Notes: generated by a model from the letters alone, not told the origin. 36,572 nucleotides of DNA from a marine bacterium B5-7 (GCA_021604525.1 BQJD01000038.1:1-36572); one strand, 5' to 3'; shown: positions 28,176 through 36,504, counted from the stretch's first letter. Program-made: numbers and translations.

Positions 28176-28997
28176 CTATGTCGTCGCCGTACGTCCGCTG
28201 GCGCTGATTATCTGACGCTTATTTTCAGAAGCGACAGCTAACGTTAATTGCTCATCATTACGACGACCCAGAAGGGTGATAGTTTCACCGACGAATACCG
28301 GCGCGCCTACTTTAAAATCAAATTCGACGAGGGATTCATCCGTCAACTGGTCTCTGGCGAAGTTCATCAGCCAGGTGGCCATCAGGGGTCCGTGGACGAT
28401 GAGATTCGGATAGCCTTCGACTTCGCGCACATAGCGTTGGTCGTAGTGGATACGGTGAGAGTTGAATGTCAGCGCGGAATAACGAAACAGCGTCACCTCG
28501 TCGGTGGCAATGTCCATGCGCCAATCGAACTCAGTAGCATCAATAGTTGGTGGCATCAACTGCGTGCCCTCGGCGCCGCGATAGACGATGGTATGTCGCT
28601 CGTCTATCCACGCCATGCCTTCTGCATGATAACGATGATCAACCTTAACAAATACCAGTTGGCCGCTGCGACCCTGCTTGTGTGATATATCGGCGATCAC
28701 CGAATCGCGAATCACGATTTTGTCAGCGGGAGCTTGCGCCAACAGGCGTATCGAGCCGGCTGCCCACATACGTCGAGGCAGAGTAACGGGCGGTAAAAAA
28801 TCTCCGCGTCTGGGATGTCCGTCAGGTCCGAGTTCACTGGCTCGACGTCGGTCAGCACAAAGTAACCAGTGCAGACCCAAAGGCGTACCGGAGTCACGAT
28901 CAAGTACTGCGTTCAGCCCATCTATCATGGCTTCGTTCAAACGCTCACGACGTGTTTCGCGCTTGCCGATCCAGGCGCTGTAGTTCGCGTCGTTCAT
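28176..28997 (-). CDS. MaoC-like (FAS1-type) acyl-CoA hydratase/dehydratase
   Basis: About 273 residues, two tandem hot-dog folds. The second has the hydratase motif in LFRYSALTFNSHRIHYDQRYVREVEGYPNLIVHGPLMA, with the catalytic Asp and His in the hydratase-2 pattern. The closest recognised groups are mesaconyl-C4-CoA hydratase and mitochondrial HTD2-like enzymes; the substrate cannot be told. I use the ATG at 28997, which overlaps the aminotransferase stop as ATGA; a longer frame upstream reads into that gene. It is the last gene of a three-gene operon with an SDR and an aminotransferase, which suggests a small acyl-CoA or amino-acid breakdown route. Confidence 0.78.
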   Translation of the reverse strand: MNDANYSAWIGKRETRRERLNEAMIDGLNAVLDRDSGTPLGLHWLLCADRRRASELGPDGHPRRGDFLPPVTLPRRMWAAGSIRLLAQAPADKIVIRDSVIADISHKQGRSGQLVFVKVDHRYHAEGMAWIDERHTIVYRGAEGTQLMPPTIDATEFDWRMDIATDEVTLFRYSALTFNSHRIHYDQRYVREVEGYPNLIVHGPLMATWLMNFARDQLTDESLVEFDFKVGAPVFVGETITLLGRRNDEQLTLAVASENKRQIISASGRTATT

Positions 28998-30163
28998 GCT
29001 GCCACGGTACGCCACCGACGGAGTCTGCCAACTGCGTCTTCGAGTACCGACATATCCTTGCAAAAGCACAGGCGAAGTAAATGATCTGGCGCGTCACCGA
29101 TATAAAATGCACTGACTGGAACACCGGTGACGCCGCCATCGATAGTGAGTGTTCGACAAAACGAGACATCGTTATCGTCGCTGACGGCGCGAATATCTAC
29201 CGTTAGAAAATAGGTGGCGCGACTTGGCAATACCACGAAGCCCAAAGACTCAAGCGAGTCGCTGAGATAATCGCGCTGCGCTTGCAGGCGATGGGCAAGA
29301 CTCGTATACCATTCGACCTCGTTATCGAGACCATAGGCCACGGCAGCCTGCAAATTGGGTGGCGTAGTGAAGACCAAAAACTGATGTGCGCGTGAGATAG
29401 TCTTGAGTAGTGCCGGTGCTGCACTGATGAATCCAACTTTCCAGCCGGTCAGCGAGAAGATCTTGCCGCTTGAACCGATTCGCACGCAGCGCTCACGCAT
29501 CCCCGGCAATGTCATCATCGGGATATGTTCAAGATCGTCGAACACCAGGTGCTCATAAACCTCATCGGCAATCACCACGATGTCATTGGCAATCGCAAGC
29601 TCGGCGATTGCAACAAGCTCATCCCTGCTGAAAACCTTGCCGGTTGGATTCATCGGATTATTGACGACAATAACCCGGGTACGCGGACTGATGGCACGCT
29701 TGAGCGCATCCAGATCGAGCGACCAGTCGGGTGGATTCAGCCTGATGGATACAGGCGTTGCGCCAGTTAACCGCACCAGCGGCAGGTAGGCATCGTAAAG
29801 CGGTTCTATCAGGATAGCTTCATCGCCCGGATTCAACAGGCCGATCAAGCTTGAAGCCAAAGCCTCGGTGGCGCCGCTGGTTACCATTACCTCGCCGGAC
29901 CAATCAAGCTTTAAGTCATAAAAGCGCTCCGCATGACGAGCCACAGCCTGGCACAGTTCCGGCAGGCCCATCATCGGCGGGTACTGGTTTGATTGCTGGT
30001 GCGTGTAGTCAGCGAGAAAATTCATCATCGAGACCGGGCCGCCTTCGTCGGGAAAGCCCTGACCGAGATTCACGCTTCCATGTTCTATGGCAAGCCGGGT
30101 GTTGGTTACGAAAACCGTGGTTCCGGATGCCGCCAGGATTCGATTGCCGACCGTTGTTACCAT
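28994..30163 (-). CDS. PLP-dependent class I/II aminotransferase
   Basis: A 389-residue fold-type I aminotransferase. The PLP lysine is in SSGKIFSLTGWKVGF, preceded by NNPMNPTGKV and the cofactor aspartate in VVIADEVYEHLVF. LGQGFPDEGGP and the tyrosine in NQYPPMMGLPEL match the methionine/kynurenine aminotransferase (YbdL/KAT-like) subgroup, so a broad 2-oxo acid transaminase is likely. The ATG at 30163 has GAGG seven bases upstream and overlaps the SDR end by 7 bp. The frame could begin 10 residues earlier, but that extension looks spurious. Exact substrate unknown. Confidence 0.85.
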   Translation of the reverse strand: MVTTVGNRILAASGTTVFVTNTRLAIEHGSVNLGQGFPDEGGPVSMMNFLADYTHQQSNQYPPMMGLPELCQAVARHAERFYDLKLDWSGEVMVTSGATEALASSLIGLLNPGDEAILIEPLYDAYLPLVRLTGATPVSIRLNPPDWSLDLDALKRAISPRTRVIVVNNPMNPTGKVFSRDELVAIAELAIANDIVVIADEVYEHLVFDDLEHIPMMTLPGMRERCVRIGSSGKIFSLTGWKVGFISAAPALLKTISRAHQFLVFTTPPNLQAAVAYGLDNEVEWYTSLAHRLQAQRDYLSDSLESLGFVVLPSRATYFLTVDIRAVSDDNDVSFCRTLTIDGGVTGVPVSAFYIGDAPDHLLRLCFCKDMSVLEDAVGRLRRWRTVAA

Positions 30164-30828
30164 GGCAATACCTCGCCGTTGGCATGCCACCATGTTCCCG
30201 TGTTCTCGAGGGACAGTTCGTCCAGTCGCTGGATCAGACCGGCGGCGGATTCTGCAACGGGTATGCCATTGTGGCTGGTCATATCGGTTGCAACCATGCC
30301 GGGGTGCAGCAGACCGACTGCAATACCGCGGGATTCAAGATCCCTGGCAAGCGACATCGCAATGCTGTTGACCGCTGTTTTAGAAGCACGATAGCCGTAA
30401 TATCCACCAGAACCATTGTCAGCGATGGAACCCATGCGCGAGGTGATAATGGCGACCCGCGCGTTGCTCGCAAGGTAAGGAAGCAGTGTGGTGGTAAGAC
30501 GCAACGGGCCGAGGCTGTTGACATCGAACTGTCGGCGCATGGCATCGAAGTCGAGATTATCAAGATTTTCGCGGCTCAAAATCCCGGCATTATTGACGAG
30601 TACGTCGATGGGCTTTCTGTCACTTGAATGGCTGATCAATTCGCCTATATGCTGCATGGAGTCATCAGAGGTGACATCAACACCTTCGATCACATCGGCG
30701 CCGCTTTTTGTCAGCGCATTGCTGGTTTGTCGGCAAAGACCAATGACCCGGTCGCCGCGTGCAAGTAGCTGTTGGGTTAACTCAAGCCCGATGCCGCGGG
30801 CGGCACCGCTGATTGCGTAGGTTGTCAC
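30157..30828 (-). CDS. Short-chain dehydrogenase/reductase
   Basis: A 223-residue classical SDR. The NAD(P) motif GAARGIG lies near residues 8-14, NNAG follows around 87-90, the catalytic serine is in ITSRMGS, and the YxxxK is YGYRASK. Length fits a minimal Rossmann SDR such as the carbonyl-reductase/CsgA-like group. The last codons carry the ribosome site of the aminotransferase gene. As first gene of the SDR-aminotransferase-hydratase operon it probably oxidises or reduces a hydroxy/keto intermediate; the substrate is not predictable. Confidence 0.85.
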   Translation of the reverse strand: MTTYAISGAARGIGLELTQQLLARGDRVIGLCRQTSNALTKSGADVIEGVDVTSDDSMQHIGELISHSSDRKPIDVLVNNAGILSRENLDNLDFDAMRRQFDVNSLGPLRLTTTLLPYLASNARVAIITSRMGSIADNGSGGYYGYRASKTAVNSIAMSLARDLESRGIAVGLLHPGMVATDMTSHNGIPVAESAAGLIQRLDELSLENTGTWWHANGEVLPW

Positions 30829-30946
30829 TATGTAGCCTCCAGAAGGGAAAAAGAGGGGCGGTAATATGTTGTCATATCATTGTCTCAAAGAAACCAGACC
30901 GACGCATCCGCGCGAATTGAACTTCAAATCGCGATATCATGAATCG

Positions 30947-31429
30947 ATGAAGATGGATTATCGTCTTGCCCTGATACCCCCTGAGGGTGGTTCATATGCG
31001 CTGATTTTCAGGTGCAATCACCCAAGACGCGTTCAGATCGGCAAGCTCGGCACGGTGGTTACCGAGCCCGGCTATTACGTGTATTGTGGCACGGCATTCG
31101 GATCAGGTGGATTGCGCGCCAGGATTGGTCGACACCTGACGCTGCGACGAAACAAACACTGGCACATCGACTATCTGCGCCCATTCTTAAAGCTGGAGCG
31201 AATCTGGTACTCCCGTGCGCCGCACAATCTTGAACACCGCTGGTCCGATCGCCTCCTCGATATTGCCTTCGTCAGTGGTGCAGCAGTACTGCCACTTGCC
31301 AGGTTCGGTGCTTCCGATTGTCGCTGCCCAACCCACCTTGTGCGGCTGCCATTTCGTCCCGACCTGCAATCCTTGAGGTTCACGGAAGAAGGCGAACCCG
31401 GTGTTGTCGAGATATCTTGGAACACCTGA
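30947..31429 (+). CDS. DUF123 / GIY-YIG-like family protein
   Basis: About 160 residues from the ATG at 30947. The family core is visible: SYALIFRCNHPRRVQIGKLG, PGYYVYCGTAFGSGGLRARIGRHL, then KHWHIDYLRPF and the cysteine-containing FGASDCRCPTHLV. GYYVYCG and GLRARIGRH match the GIY-YIG-type core of DUF123, which in archaea can be fused to endonuclease III. A nuclease role is plausible but unproven. It diverges from the SDR operon; the start is uncertain because a longer frame extends to 30866 and an ATG two codons downstream also fits. Confidence 0.75.
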   Translation: MKMDYRLALIPPEGGSYALIFRCNHPRRVQIGKLGTVVTEPGYYVYCGTAFGSGGLRARIGRHLTLRRNKHWHIDYLRPFLKLERIWYSRAPHNLEHRWSDRLLDIAFVSGAAVLPLARFGASDCRCPTHLVRLPFRPDLQSLRFTEEGEPGVVEISWNT

Positions 31430-31497
31430 TTCAGCACATCCTGACGACAGAAGAAACGGTTTATACTCAAACCTGAATTTTATCGGAGATGACCCTC

Positions 31498-31686
31498 ATG
31501 ACACGTAACAATTTTAATAAAGGCGGATTGCTGTCGGTGATGAGTCGACTGTTGCTTACAACGCTACTCGGAACCCTGCTTGCGGCTTGTTCCATCACGC
31601 CGGCATCGCGAGAAGATTATCAAAAAGTATACGAGCGGAATTGTGCCGGCAGCATGTTTGACCGGCCAACCTATTGTGATCAGTAA
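31498..31686 (+). CDS. Small lipoprotein of unknown function
   Basis: A 62-residue protein. The hydrophobic stretch SRLLLTTLLGTLLAAC ends in a lipobox Leu-Ala-Ala-Cys, leaving a mature peptide of about 32 residues with two further cysteines (NCAGSMFDRPTYCDQ). I chose the ATG at 31498 because GGAG lies 9 bases upstream; the ATG at 31489 would abut that site. A TATACT hexamer near 31462 could be its -10. I recognise no family. It lies 65 bp before the EncFtn gene and may be co-transcribed with it. Confidence 0.65.
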   Translation: MTRNNFNKGGLLSVMSRLLLTTLLGTLLAACSITPASREDYQKVYERNCAGSMFDRPTYCDQ

Positions 31687-31751
31687 CACAGTCTCTGCAA
31701 TCATTAAGCAGTATAAATCCAGATATTTACATCTATTCCGGGAGATAAACC

Positions 31752-32039
31752 ATGTCTAACGAAGGCTACCATGAACCCATCGACGAACTCAGTGATGAGA
31801 CTCGTGATATGCATCGTGCGGTTGTTTCATTGATGGAGGAGCTTGAGGCAGTCGACTGGTACAACCAACGTGTCGATGCCTGTAAGGATGCAGATCTCAA
31901 GGCGATACTCGCGCATAACAGGGACGAGGAAAAAGAGCATGCGGCAATGGTTATGGAATGGATTCGTCGCAATGACCCGCGCTTTGATAAAGAGTTGCGA
32001 GATTACCTGTTTACAGACAAGCCGATTGCACACGGCTAG
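31752..32039 (+). CDS. Encapsulated-ferritin-like protein (EncFtn family) without targeting tail
   Basis: A 95-residue two-helix ferritin-like protein. The block VVSLMEELEAVDWYNQRVDA followed by LKAILAHNRDEEKEHAAM is nearly identical to what I recall of Rhodospirillum rubrum EncFtn. The ferroxidase residues correspond to Glu30, Trp36, Glu60 and His63. Such proteins form annular decamers that oxidise Fe(II), normally inside an encapsulin shell that stores the iron. Here the chain stops at YLFTDKPIAHG, without the C-terminal LGIGSLKG-type docking peptide, and no encapsulin gene is in the window. A strong ribosome site (GGGAG) precedes the ATG. The kinase gene follows 54 bp downstream. Confidence 0.92.
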   Translation: MSNEGYHEPIDELSDETRDMHRAVVSLMEELEAVDWYNQRVDACKDADLKAILAHNRDEEKEHAAMVMEWIRRNDPRFDKELRDYLFTDKPIAHG

Positions 32040-32050
32040 CACGACCCTAC

Positions 32051-32089
32051 ACACACCTGAGAGTATGCGAAAGAATTCGCACGGTGTGT
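32051..32089 (+). other. Nested stem-loop just before the kinase start codon
   Basis: Outer arms ACACACC (32051-32057) and GGTGTGT (32083-32089) enclose inner arms TGCGAA (32066-32071) and TTCGCA (32076-32081) around an AGAA loop, with an eight-base bulge on the 5' side. The kinase ATG is at 32094, and the only Shine-Dalgarno-like GGTG (32083-32086) is inside the outer stem. Folding would hide it, so the element may control kinase translation relative to EncFtn. Confidence 0.6.
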
Positions 32090-32093
32090 CGAC

Positions 32094-32819
32094 ATGACGC
32101 GCAGCAAGGGATTCGCGTTTGCGACCGGACACATTCTTGCCGGCAAGTATGAGGTGCTTGAATTTCTCGGTGGTGGTTTCGAAGGCGAGGTCTATAAAAT
32201 TCGAGAGCGAGGTACACGCATTGAACGCGCAGCCAAGGTGTTCTACCCAAAACGTAATCCGAACAATCGCACTGCAGCCCGTTATGCCAAGAAACTTCAC
32301 AAGCTTCGTACTTGCCCGATACTGATCCACTATCATACCTACGAGACCATCGAACATCAGGATCGGCAGGTAACACTGTTTATATCGGAGTATGTCGAAG
32401 GCGAGCTGCTTCGCTCATATGCCAAACGCTTTCGGGACAGGCGCATGCCACTCTTCCAGGCAGTACATCTGCTGCATGCACTGGCCGTGGGGGTGGAGAG
32501 CATTCATCGCATGGGTGAGTACCATGGCGACCTTCATTCCGAAAACGTTATTGTCGAGCGTCTCGGTTTAACGTTTGATTTGAAGCTTCTTGACCTCTTC
32601 CATTGGGGACCCGCAAATCGTGACAACCGTCATCACGATATCTGCAGCATGATCCGGATTTTTTATGATGTTCTCGGCGGACAAAAGTATTATTCCAGGC
32701 AGCCCGATAGCGTCCGCGAAATCTGCTGCGGCCTTAAACAATCATTGATACGCAAGCGTTTCAAAAGCGCGAGTGACCTGAGGTTGCATATTGAAAACCG
32801 GAATTGGGGTAAGACCTGA
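32094..32819 (+). CDS. Atypical Ser/Thr protein-kinase-like protein
   Basis: A 241-residue minimal kinase fold. The glycine loop is GGGFEGEV (26-33), the ATP-anchoring lysine is Lys48 in AAKVFYP, the catalytic loop is HGDLHSENV (144-152, Asp146 and Asn151), and the metal aspartate Asp167 sits in DLF where most kinases have DFG. All the residues needed for catalysis are therefore present. HGDLHxxN is closer to the ABC1/RIO-like or aminoglycoside-kinase style than to eukaryotic HRD. There is no membrane segment or sensor domain. It lies between the EncFtn and hydrolase genes, 3 bp before the latter. Substrate unknown. Confidence 0.8.
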   Translation: MTRSKGFAFATGHILAGKYEVLEFLGGGFEGEVYKIRERGTRIERAAKVFYPKRNPNNRTAARYAKKLHKLRTCPILIHYHTYETIEHQDRQVTLFISEYVEGELLRSYAKRFRDRRMPLFQAVHLLHALAVGVESIHRMGEYHGDLHSENVIVERLGLTFDLKLLDLFHWGPANRDNRHHDICSMIRIFYDVLGGQKYYSRQPDSVREICCGLKQSLIRKRFKSASDLRLHIENRNWGKT

Positions 32820-32822
32820 GCG

Positions 32823-33650
32823 ATGCGTTCGATGATGCTTCGCGGGACTTATACGATCATCCTGATTGGCCTGTTGGTTTACATTGCCGTGTGTGTAATG
32901 ACTTACCTTCGCCAACGCCAACTGTTGTACTACCCAACGCCCCGGCCTCAGGTGGAATTGATTCAGCCGCCCGGATCCGTATTCAAAATTGAAGAGATGT
33001 CCGTGTCAAGCGGTGAGGAAACGCTGCGGCTGTGGCGACTGAATCCCGGCCACGATCAGGCCGTGTTGTATTACGGGGGCAATTCTGAAGAGGTTCTTTA
33101 CGGTCGCGAACTATTCGAAGAACTGTTCAAGGATCGAACCGTGTATCTCACCAACTATCGCGGCTATAGCGGCAGCAGTGGGTCGCCAAGCGAGAAGGGA
33201 TTCTACGAAGATGGTTTGAGTGTTTATGACGCAATCACTGCTGATCATCAATCCATAGCCATTATCGGACGCAGTATCGGCAGCGCGGTTGCGACCCATG
33301 TGGCCGCACGGCGTGAAGTAGAACGGGTTGTTCTTGTGACACCAATGGATAGTGTTGAAGCGCTCGCACAAGCTGTTTATCCGCTATTACCTGTGAAATG
33401 GTTGCTCAAGGATCGCTTTCACTCAACGCATGATGCAACCTTGATGACATCGCCGGTTCTGGTGGTGATTGCTGCAGACGATATGATCGTACCCCGTCAG
33501 AACACGGATCGTCTCATCGAAACCATGGGCAAAGCCGAGGTCCAGGTGGTGGTCGTTGCGGATGAAGATCACATCACCATTGCCACTTCATCCCGTTATG
33601 TTCAGGCGCTGCGTTCGTTTTTTAACCTCACTGTTTCTTCAATGCAGTAA
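32823..33650 (+). CDS. Membrane-anchored alpha/beta hydrolase
   Basis: A 275-residue hydrolase with one N-terminal membrane anchor (about residues 10-28, TIILIGLLVYIAVCVMTYL). The nucleophile elbow is GRSIGS (serine at about residue 150), the acid is in VVIAADDMIVP and the histidine in ADEDHITI. The pattern YYGGNSEE and TNYRGYSGSSGSPSE fits the BEM46/YfhR (serine aminopeptidase-like) group. The substrate is unknown. It starts 3 bp after the kinase stop and converges with the nitrilase gene, so it probably ends the operon that starts at the lipoprotein or EncFtn gene. Confidence 0.83.
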   Translation: MRSMMLRGTYTIILIGLLVYIAVCVMTYLRQRQLLYYPTPRPQVELIQPPGSVFKIEEMSVSSGEETLRLWRLNPGHDQAVLYYGGNSEEVLYGRELFEELFKDRTVYLTNYRGYSGSSGSPSEKGFYEDGLSVYDAITADHQSIAIIGRSIGSAVATHVAARREVERVVLVTPMDSVEALAQAVYPLLPVKWLLKDRFHSTHDATLMTSPVLVVIAADDMIVPRQNTDRLIETMGKAEVQVVVVADEDHITIATSSRYVQALRSFFNLTVSSMQ

Positions 33651-33692
33651 AACAGGGAGCGCTGCACTGAATTGACTTGAACCTAAAAGGAC

Positions 33693-34532
33693 TTAAAACG
33701 AAAACGGGCGATCATGTTCAAGCGAGGGAATACGCTGGCGGGCATCTGCGACGCGTGACAGGTCAAGGGTGGCTGCTATCGTCGCTGCCTGCTCGCCTGC
33801 CTCGGCGATGATCTCACCCCACGGATCGACGATGAGTGAGTGTCCGTAGGTGCGGGCCTTGCCGTGGGTGCCGTACTGGCACGGCGCGATAATGTAGCTG
33901 CCGGTTTCAATTGCACGACTTCTCAATAGTACATGCCAGTGCGCCTTGCCGGTGGTGTGGGTAAATGCTGCTGGCACGGTGATCATGGAGGCACCGTGTT
34001 GTGCGAGCGACCGGTACAACGATGCGAAACGCAGATCGTAGCAGACCGTCAAACCGATTCCGCCCCAGGGCATATCGGCGACAACCGCTTTTTTGCCTGG
34101 CTCGAAACGCGCCGACTCACGATAGGTTTCGCCATTACCCAGGGTAACGTCGAACATGTGGATTTTGTCGTAATGGGCAATAATAGTACCGTGTGAATCG
34201 ATCAGGAAAGATCGGTTATGGTCTTTGCCCGAGTCCCCACGAATCGCCAGCGACCCGACCAGCAACCAAACATTAAGTTCACGTGCGAGATCCTGCATAC
34301 GCAGCAGCGCCGGATGGGAATCCTGTGGCGCAGCACCGGTTTCAAAGGTGTCGCCGTCGATAAACAACTGATGACAGAATTCAGGAAAGCAGATCAGCTC
34401 CGCGCCGCTGTTACGTGCCTCGCGCGCAAGCGCCGTCGCCTCGGTGAGTCCGCTCTCGGTGTCTTTAACCGCGCAGTTCTGAATACAGGCGACGGTTAAT
34501 GTGCCTTCGCTCATTGGCATGGTTGGGTTCAT
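33693..34532 (-). CDS. Nitrilase-family carbon-nitrogen hydrolase
   Basis: A 279-residue member with the Glu-Lys-Cys triad: Glu in ICFPEFCHQ, Lys in HYDKIHMFDV and Cys in GLTVCYDLRF. The phrase DKIHMFDV with ESARFEPG, and VPAAFTHTTGKAHWHVLLRSRAIE, matches the Nit1/Nit2-like branch that includes deaminated-glutathione amidase and omega-amidase. Catalysis of amide hydrolysis in small metabolites is expected. It has three close ATG choices (34532, 34520, 34514); I used the first. The MFS gene lies upstream on the same strand, 74 bp away. Confidence 0.87.
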   Translation of the reverse strand: MNPTMPMSEGTLTVACIQNCAVKDTESGLTEATALAREARNSGAELICFPEFCHQLFIDGDTFETGAAPQDSHPALLRMQDLARELNVWLLVGSLAIRGDSGKDHNRSFLIDSHGTIIAHYDKIHMFDVTLGNGETYRESARFEPGKKAVVADMPWGGIGLTVCYDLRFASLYRSLAQHGASMITVPAAFTHTTGKAHWHVLLRSRAIETGSYIIAPCQYGTHGKARTYGHSLIVDPWGEIIAEAGEQAATIAATLDLSRVADARQRIPSLEHDRPFSF

Positions 34533-34606
34533 CGTTTGTTATCCCGAATAGAATTAACGCAACCGTAGCACTGCCGGATATGGCGCGCCAGCCGCACAGG
34601 GCAGGA

Positions 34607-36145
34607 TCAATTGGTCCGCGGTTTTTTAAGTACCAGGAAGGCAAGCACGGCCGATATCACACACACGGCGACGCAAAGCCACATCACCGTTTTCCATGCC
34701 GAGAAGAACGCGGCATCGATGCTTGCATCGATAGAGGCAGTGGTTGCGGCGGATAGATTCACCGGGACTTTCATTGCACCAAGATCACGAGCATTACCCA
34801 TGATTGCTGCCATCGTCGCCGGATCCAGTTGAAGGTCCAGAAGTCGCGGGCCGAGATCGGCCGTGAATTGCGACACCATCAAGGAACCGAACAGCGCGAC
34901 AGCCAACATACTGGACAGCCGTGAGGCACTGTTGTTGACCCCCGACGCAAGACCGGAGTGCCGATCTGACAAAGCATTCATGGCGACGTGAGTCAGGGGT
35001 GCGACGAGCAATCCGAGGCCGACACCGAATAGCAGTGTTGCCGGTAGCAGTTGTCGTACATAATTCTCCACATATTGGAGATGGGCAAACAGCGCCAGCC
35101 CAACGCCCATGTTTATGATGCCGATGACAATCAGCGGCATGGCTGTGAAGCGGTCGCTCAACTTGCCTGAAAACCTTGAGAAAATCAGCACGGATAAACT
35201 CACCGGAAGGATAGCCAGCCCTGACTGCGTGGCGCTGAACCCCTGAATCTGCTGCAAGTTGATTGGCATGAAGAAAAAGAACGCACCGATGGTCAGCCAT
35301 AACAACAGGGTAACGGCGTTGATACCGGCGAACACTCGATGACGAAACAGTGCGGCAGGTATCAGCGGTGCCGTAGCGATTCGCTGGCGGGCGATAAACA
35401 ACCCGACAAGGACCAGGCCCACAACAAGACAGAGCATAATCCACAACGACCAGCCGAACCGTGGACCTTCGATCAAGCCAAGCAATATGGTTCCCAAGCC
35501 AACGATGAGCAACAGGACGCTCGGTGCATCGGCCGCTGTATCAATTACACCGACGCTGTTGTCATCTACCAAAGAGTGACTCTCCGGTAGTTTCCACAAG
35601 GCGATGGTAATGGCAATCAGGGCCATCGGTGTATTGATGGCGAACACCAGCCGCCAGCTTGCCGCATCCACGACGAACCCACCGAGTGCTGGTCCGAAAG
35701 CAATAACCAGCGATGTCAGGCTGGCCCATGCGCCGATGACCCGACCACGTATTTCTCGCGGCGTGTTGGCGTTGAGAATGGCAAGGCCGACGGCAATCAT
35801 CATTGATGCACCGAGACCCTGGAGCGCACGCGCCACCAGTAGAATCCCGAGGTTGCCGGCAAGACCGCAGATGAGGCTGCCGCAGCCGAAACAGATCAAT
35901 CCGGATATATATAACCGCACCCGACCATGCCGATCGCCAAGCACACCGAAAATCAGCAATGGCGTGGTGAGAAACAGCATATAAAGGCTCATGATCCATT
36001 GCAGGTCACTGACCTCGAGACCCAATCCCTGCTGTATCGCGGGCAATGCAACCGCCACCGCGCTCTGATCGAGATACACCATGCCGGTGCCGAGTGCCGA
36101 GGCAAACAAGGCGTACCGTGTGGCGTCAGGTAGCTTATCGGCCAT
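34607..36145 (-). CDS. DHA2-family (14-TM) multidrug efflux transporter
   Basis: A 512-residue MFS protein with about 14 membrane helices. The family features are the first helix with MVYLDQSAVAVALPAI (motif D1-like), GVLGDRHGRVR (motif A), RALQGLGASMM (motif B) and WRLVFAINTPMAL (motif C region), all typical of EmrB/QacA transporters. It probably exports drugs by proton antiport. There is no emrA-type adaptor next to it. A long spacer lies upstream. Confidence 0.88.
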   Translation of the reverse strand: MADKLPDATRYALFASALGTGMVYLDQSAVAVALPAIQQGLGLEVSDLQWIMSLYMLFLTTPLLIFGVLGDRHGRVRLYISGLICFGCGSLICGLAGNLGILLVARALQGLGASMMIAVGLAILNANTPREIRGRVIGAWASLTSLVIAFGPALGGFVVDAASWRLVFAINTPMALIAITIALWKLPESHSLVDDNSVGVIDTAADAPSVLLLIVGLGTILLGLIEGPRFGWSLWIMLCLVVGLVLVGLFIARQRIATAPLIPAALFRHRVFAGINAVTLLLWLTIGAFFFFMPINLQQIQGFSATQSGLAILPVSLSVLIFSRFSGKLSDRFTAMPLIVIGIINMGVGLALFAHLQYVENYVRQLLPATLLFGVGLGLLVAPLTHVAMNALSDRHSGLASGVNNSASRLSSMLAVALFGSLMVSQFTADLGPRLLDLQLDPATMAAIMGNARDLGAMKVPVNLSAATTASIDASIDAAFFSAWKTVMWLCVAVCVISAVLAFLVLKKPRTN

Positions 36146-36504
36146 TCACGATTCTCATGTGGCGGTCGTTTTTGAAAACAGGTGGGGAGTTTTCATCGCC
36201 AGGGAATAACACTGATGATTCGGTAAAAAAGTCGCGATCATACTCTGCCCACCCATTTTCATCTGTCTCATGATGGGGTCTGGCGCATATGTTCATAACG
36301 TGTAGATCAATCTGCCCGTTTGCTTGTCATTTTTTGGTAGTGGATTGCTGATTTATTTCAGACAACGATGGTTAAAAACATCATAAGATATTGTTTAATA
36401 AGAAAATATCGCTCGGACAAAAAATTATTCGAAATCATGTTGCATTGCACCAATCTGGCTGGTATGATGCACCGCAACATAAACAGATTACGAGGTATTT
36501 CACC
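36146..36504. promoter_or_regulatory. 359-bp divergent spacer before the window's last gene
   Basis: No convincing reading frame. It contains the promoter listed at 36440-36468 and otherwise AT-rich sequence (about 36300-36440) with no repeats I can name. The promoter of the DHA2 transporter should lie at its left end. Confidence 0.5.
36440..36468 (+). promoter_or_regulatory. Sigma70-type promoter for the right-edge gene
   Basis: TTGCAT (36440-36445) and TATGAT (36463-36468) are separated by exactly 17 bp, both close to consensus. It lies 37 bp before the GTG start of the following gene. Confidence 0.68.

Noticed and set aside
29851-30627. 258-codon open frame on the plus strand
   Set aside because: It is antisense to the aminotransferase and SDR genes, both with clear catalytic motifs; the Pro/Arg/Ser-rich translation looks like a shadow.
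32040-32093. Terminator after the EncFtn gene
   Set aside because: The nested stem-loop has no following T-tract and runs into the kinase ribosome site, so a translational control element fits better.
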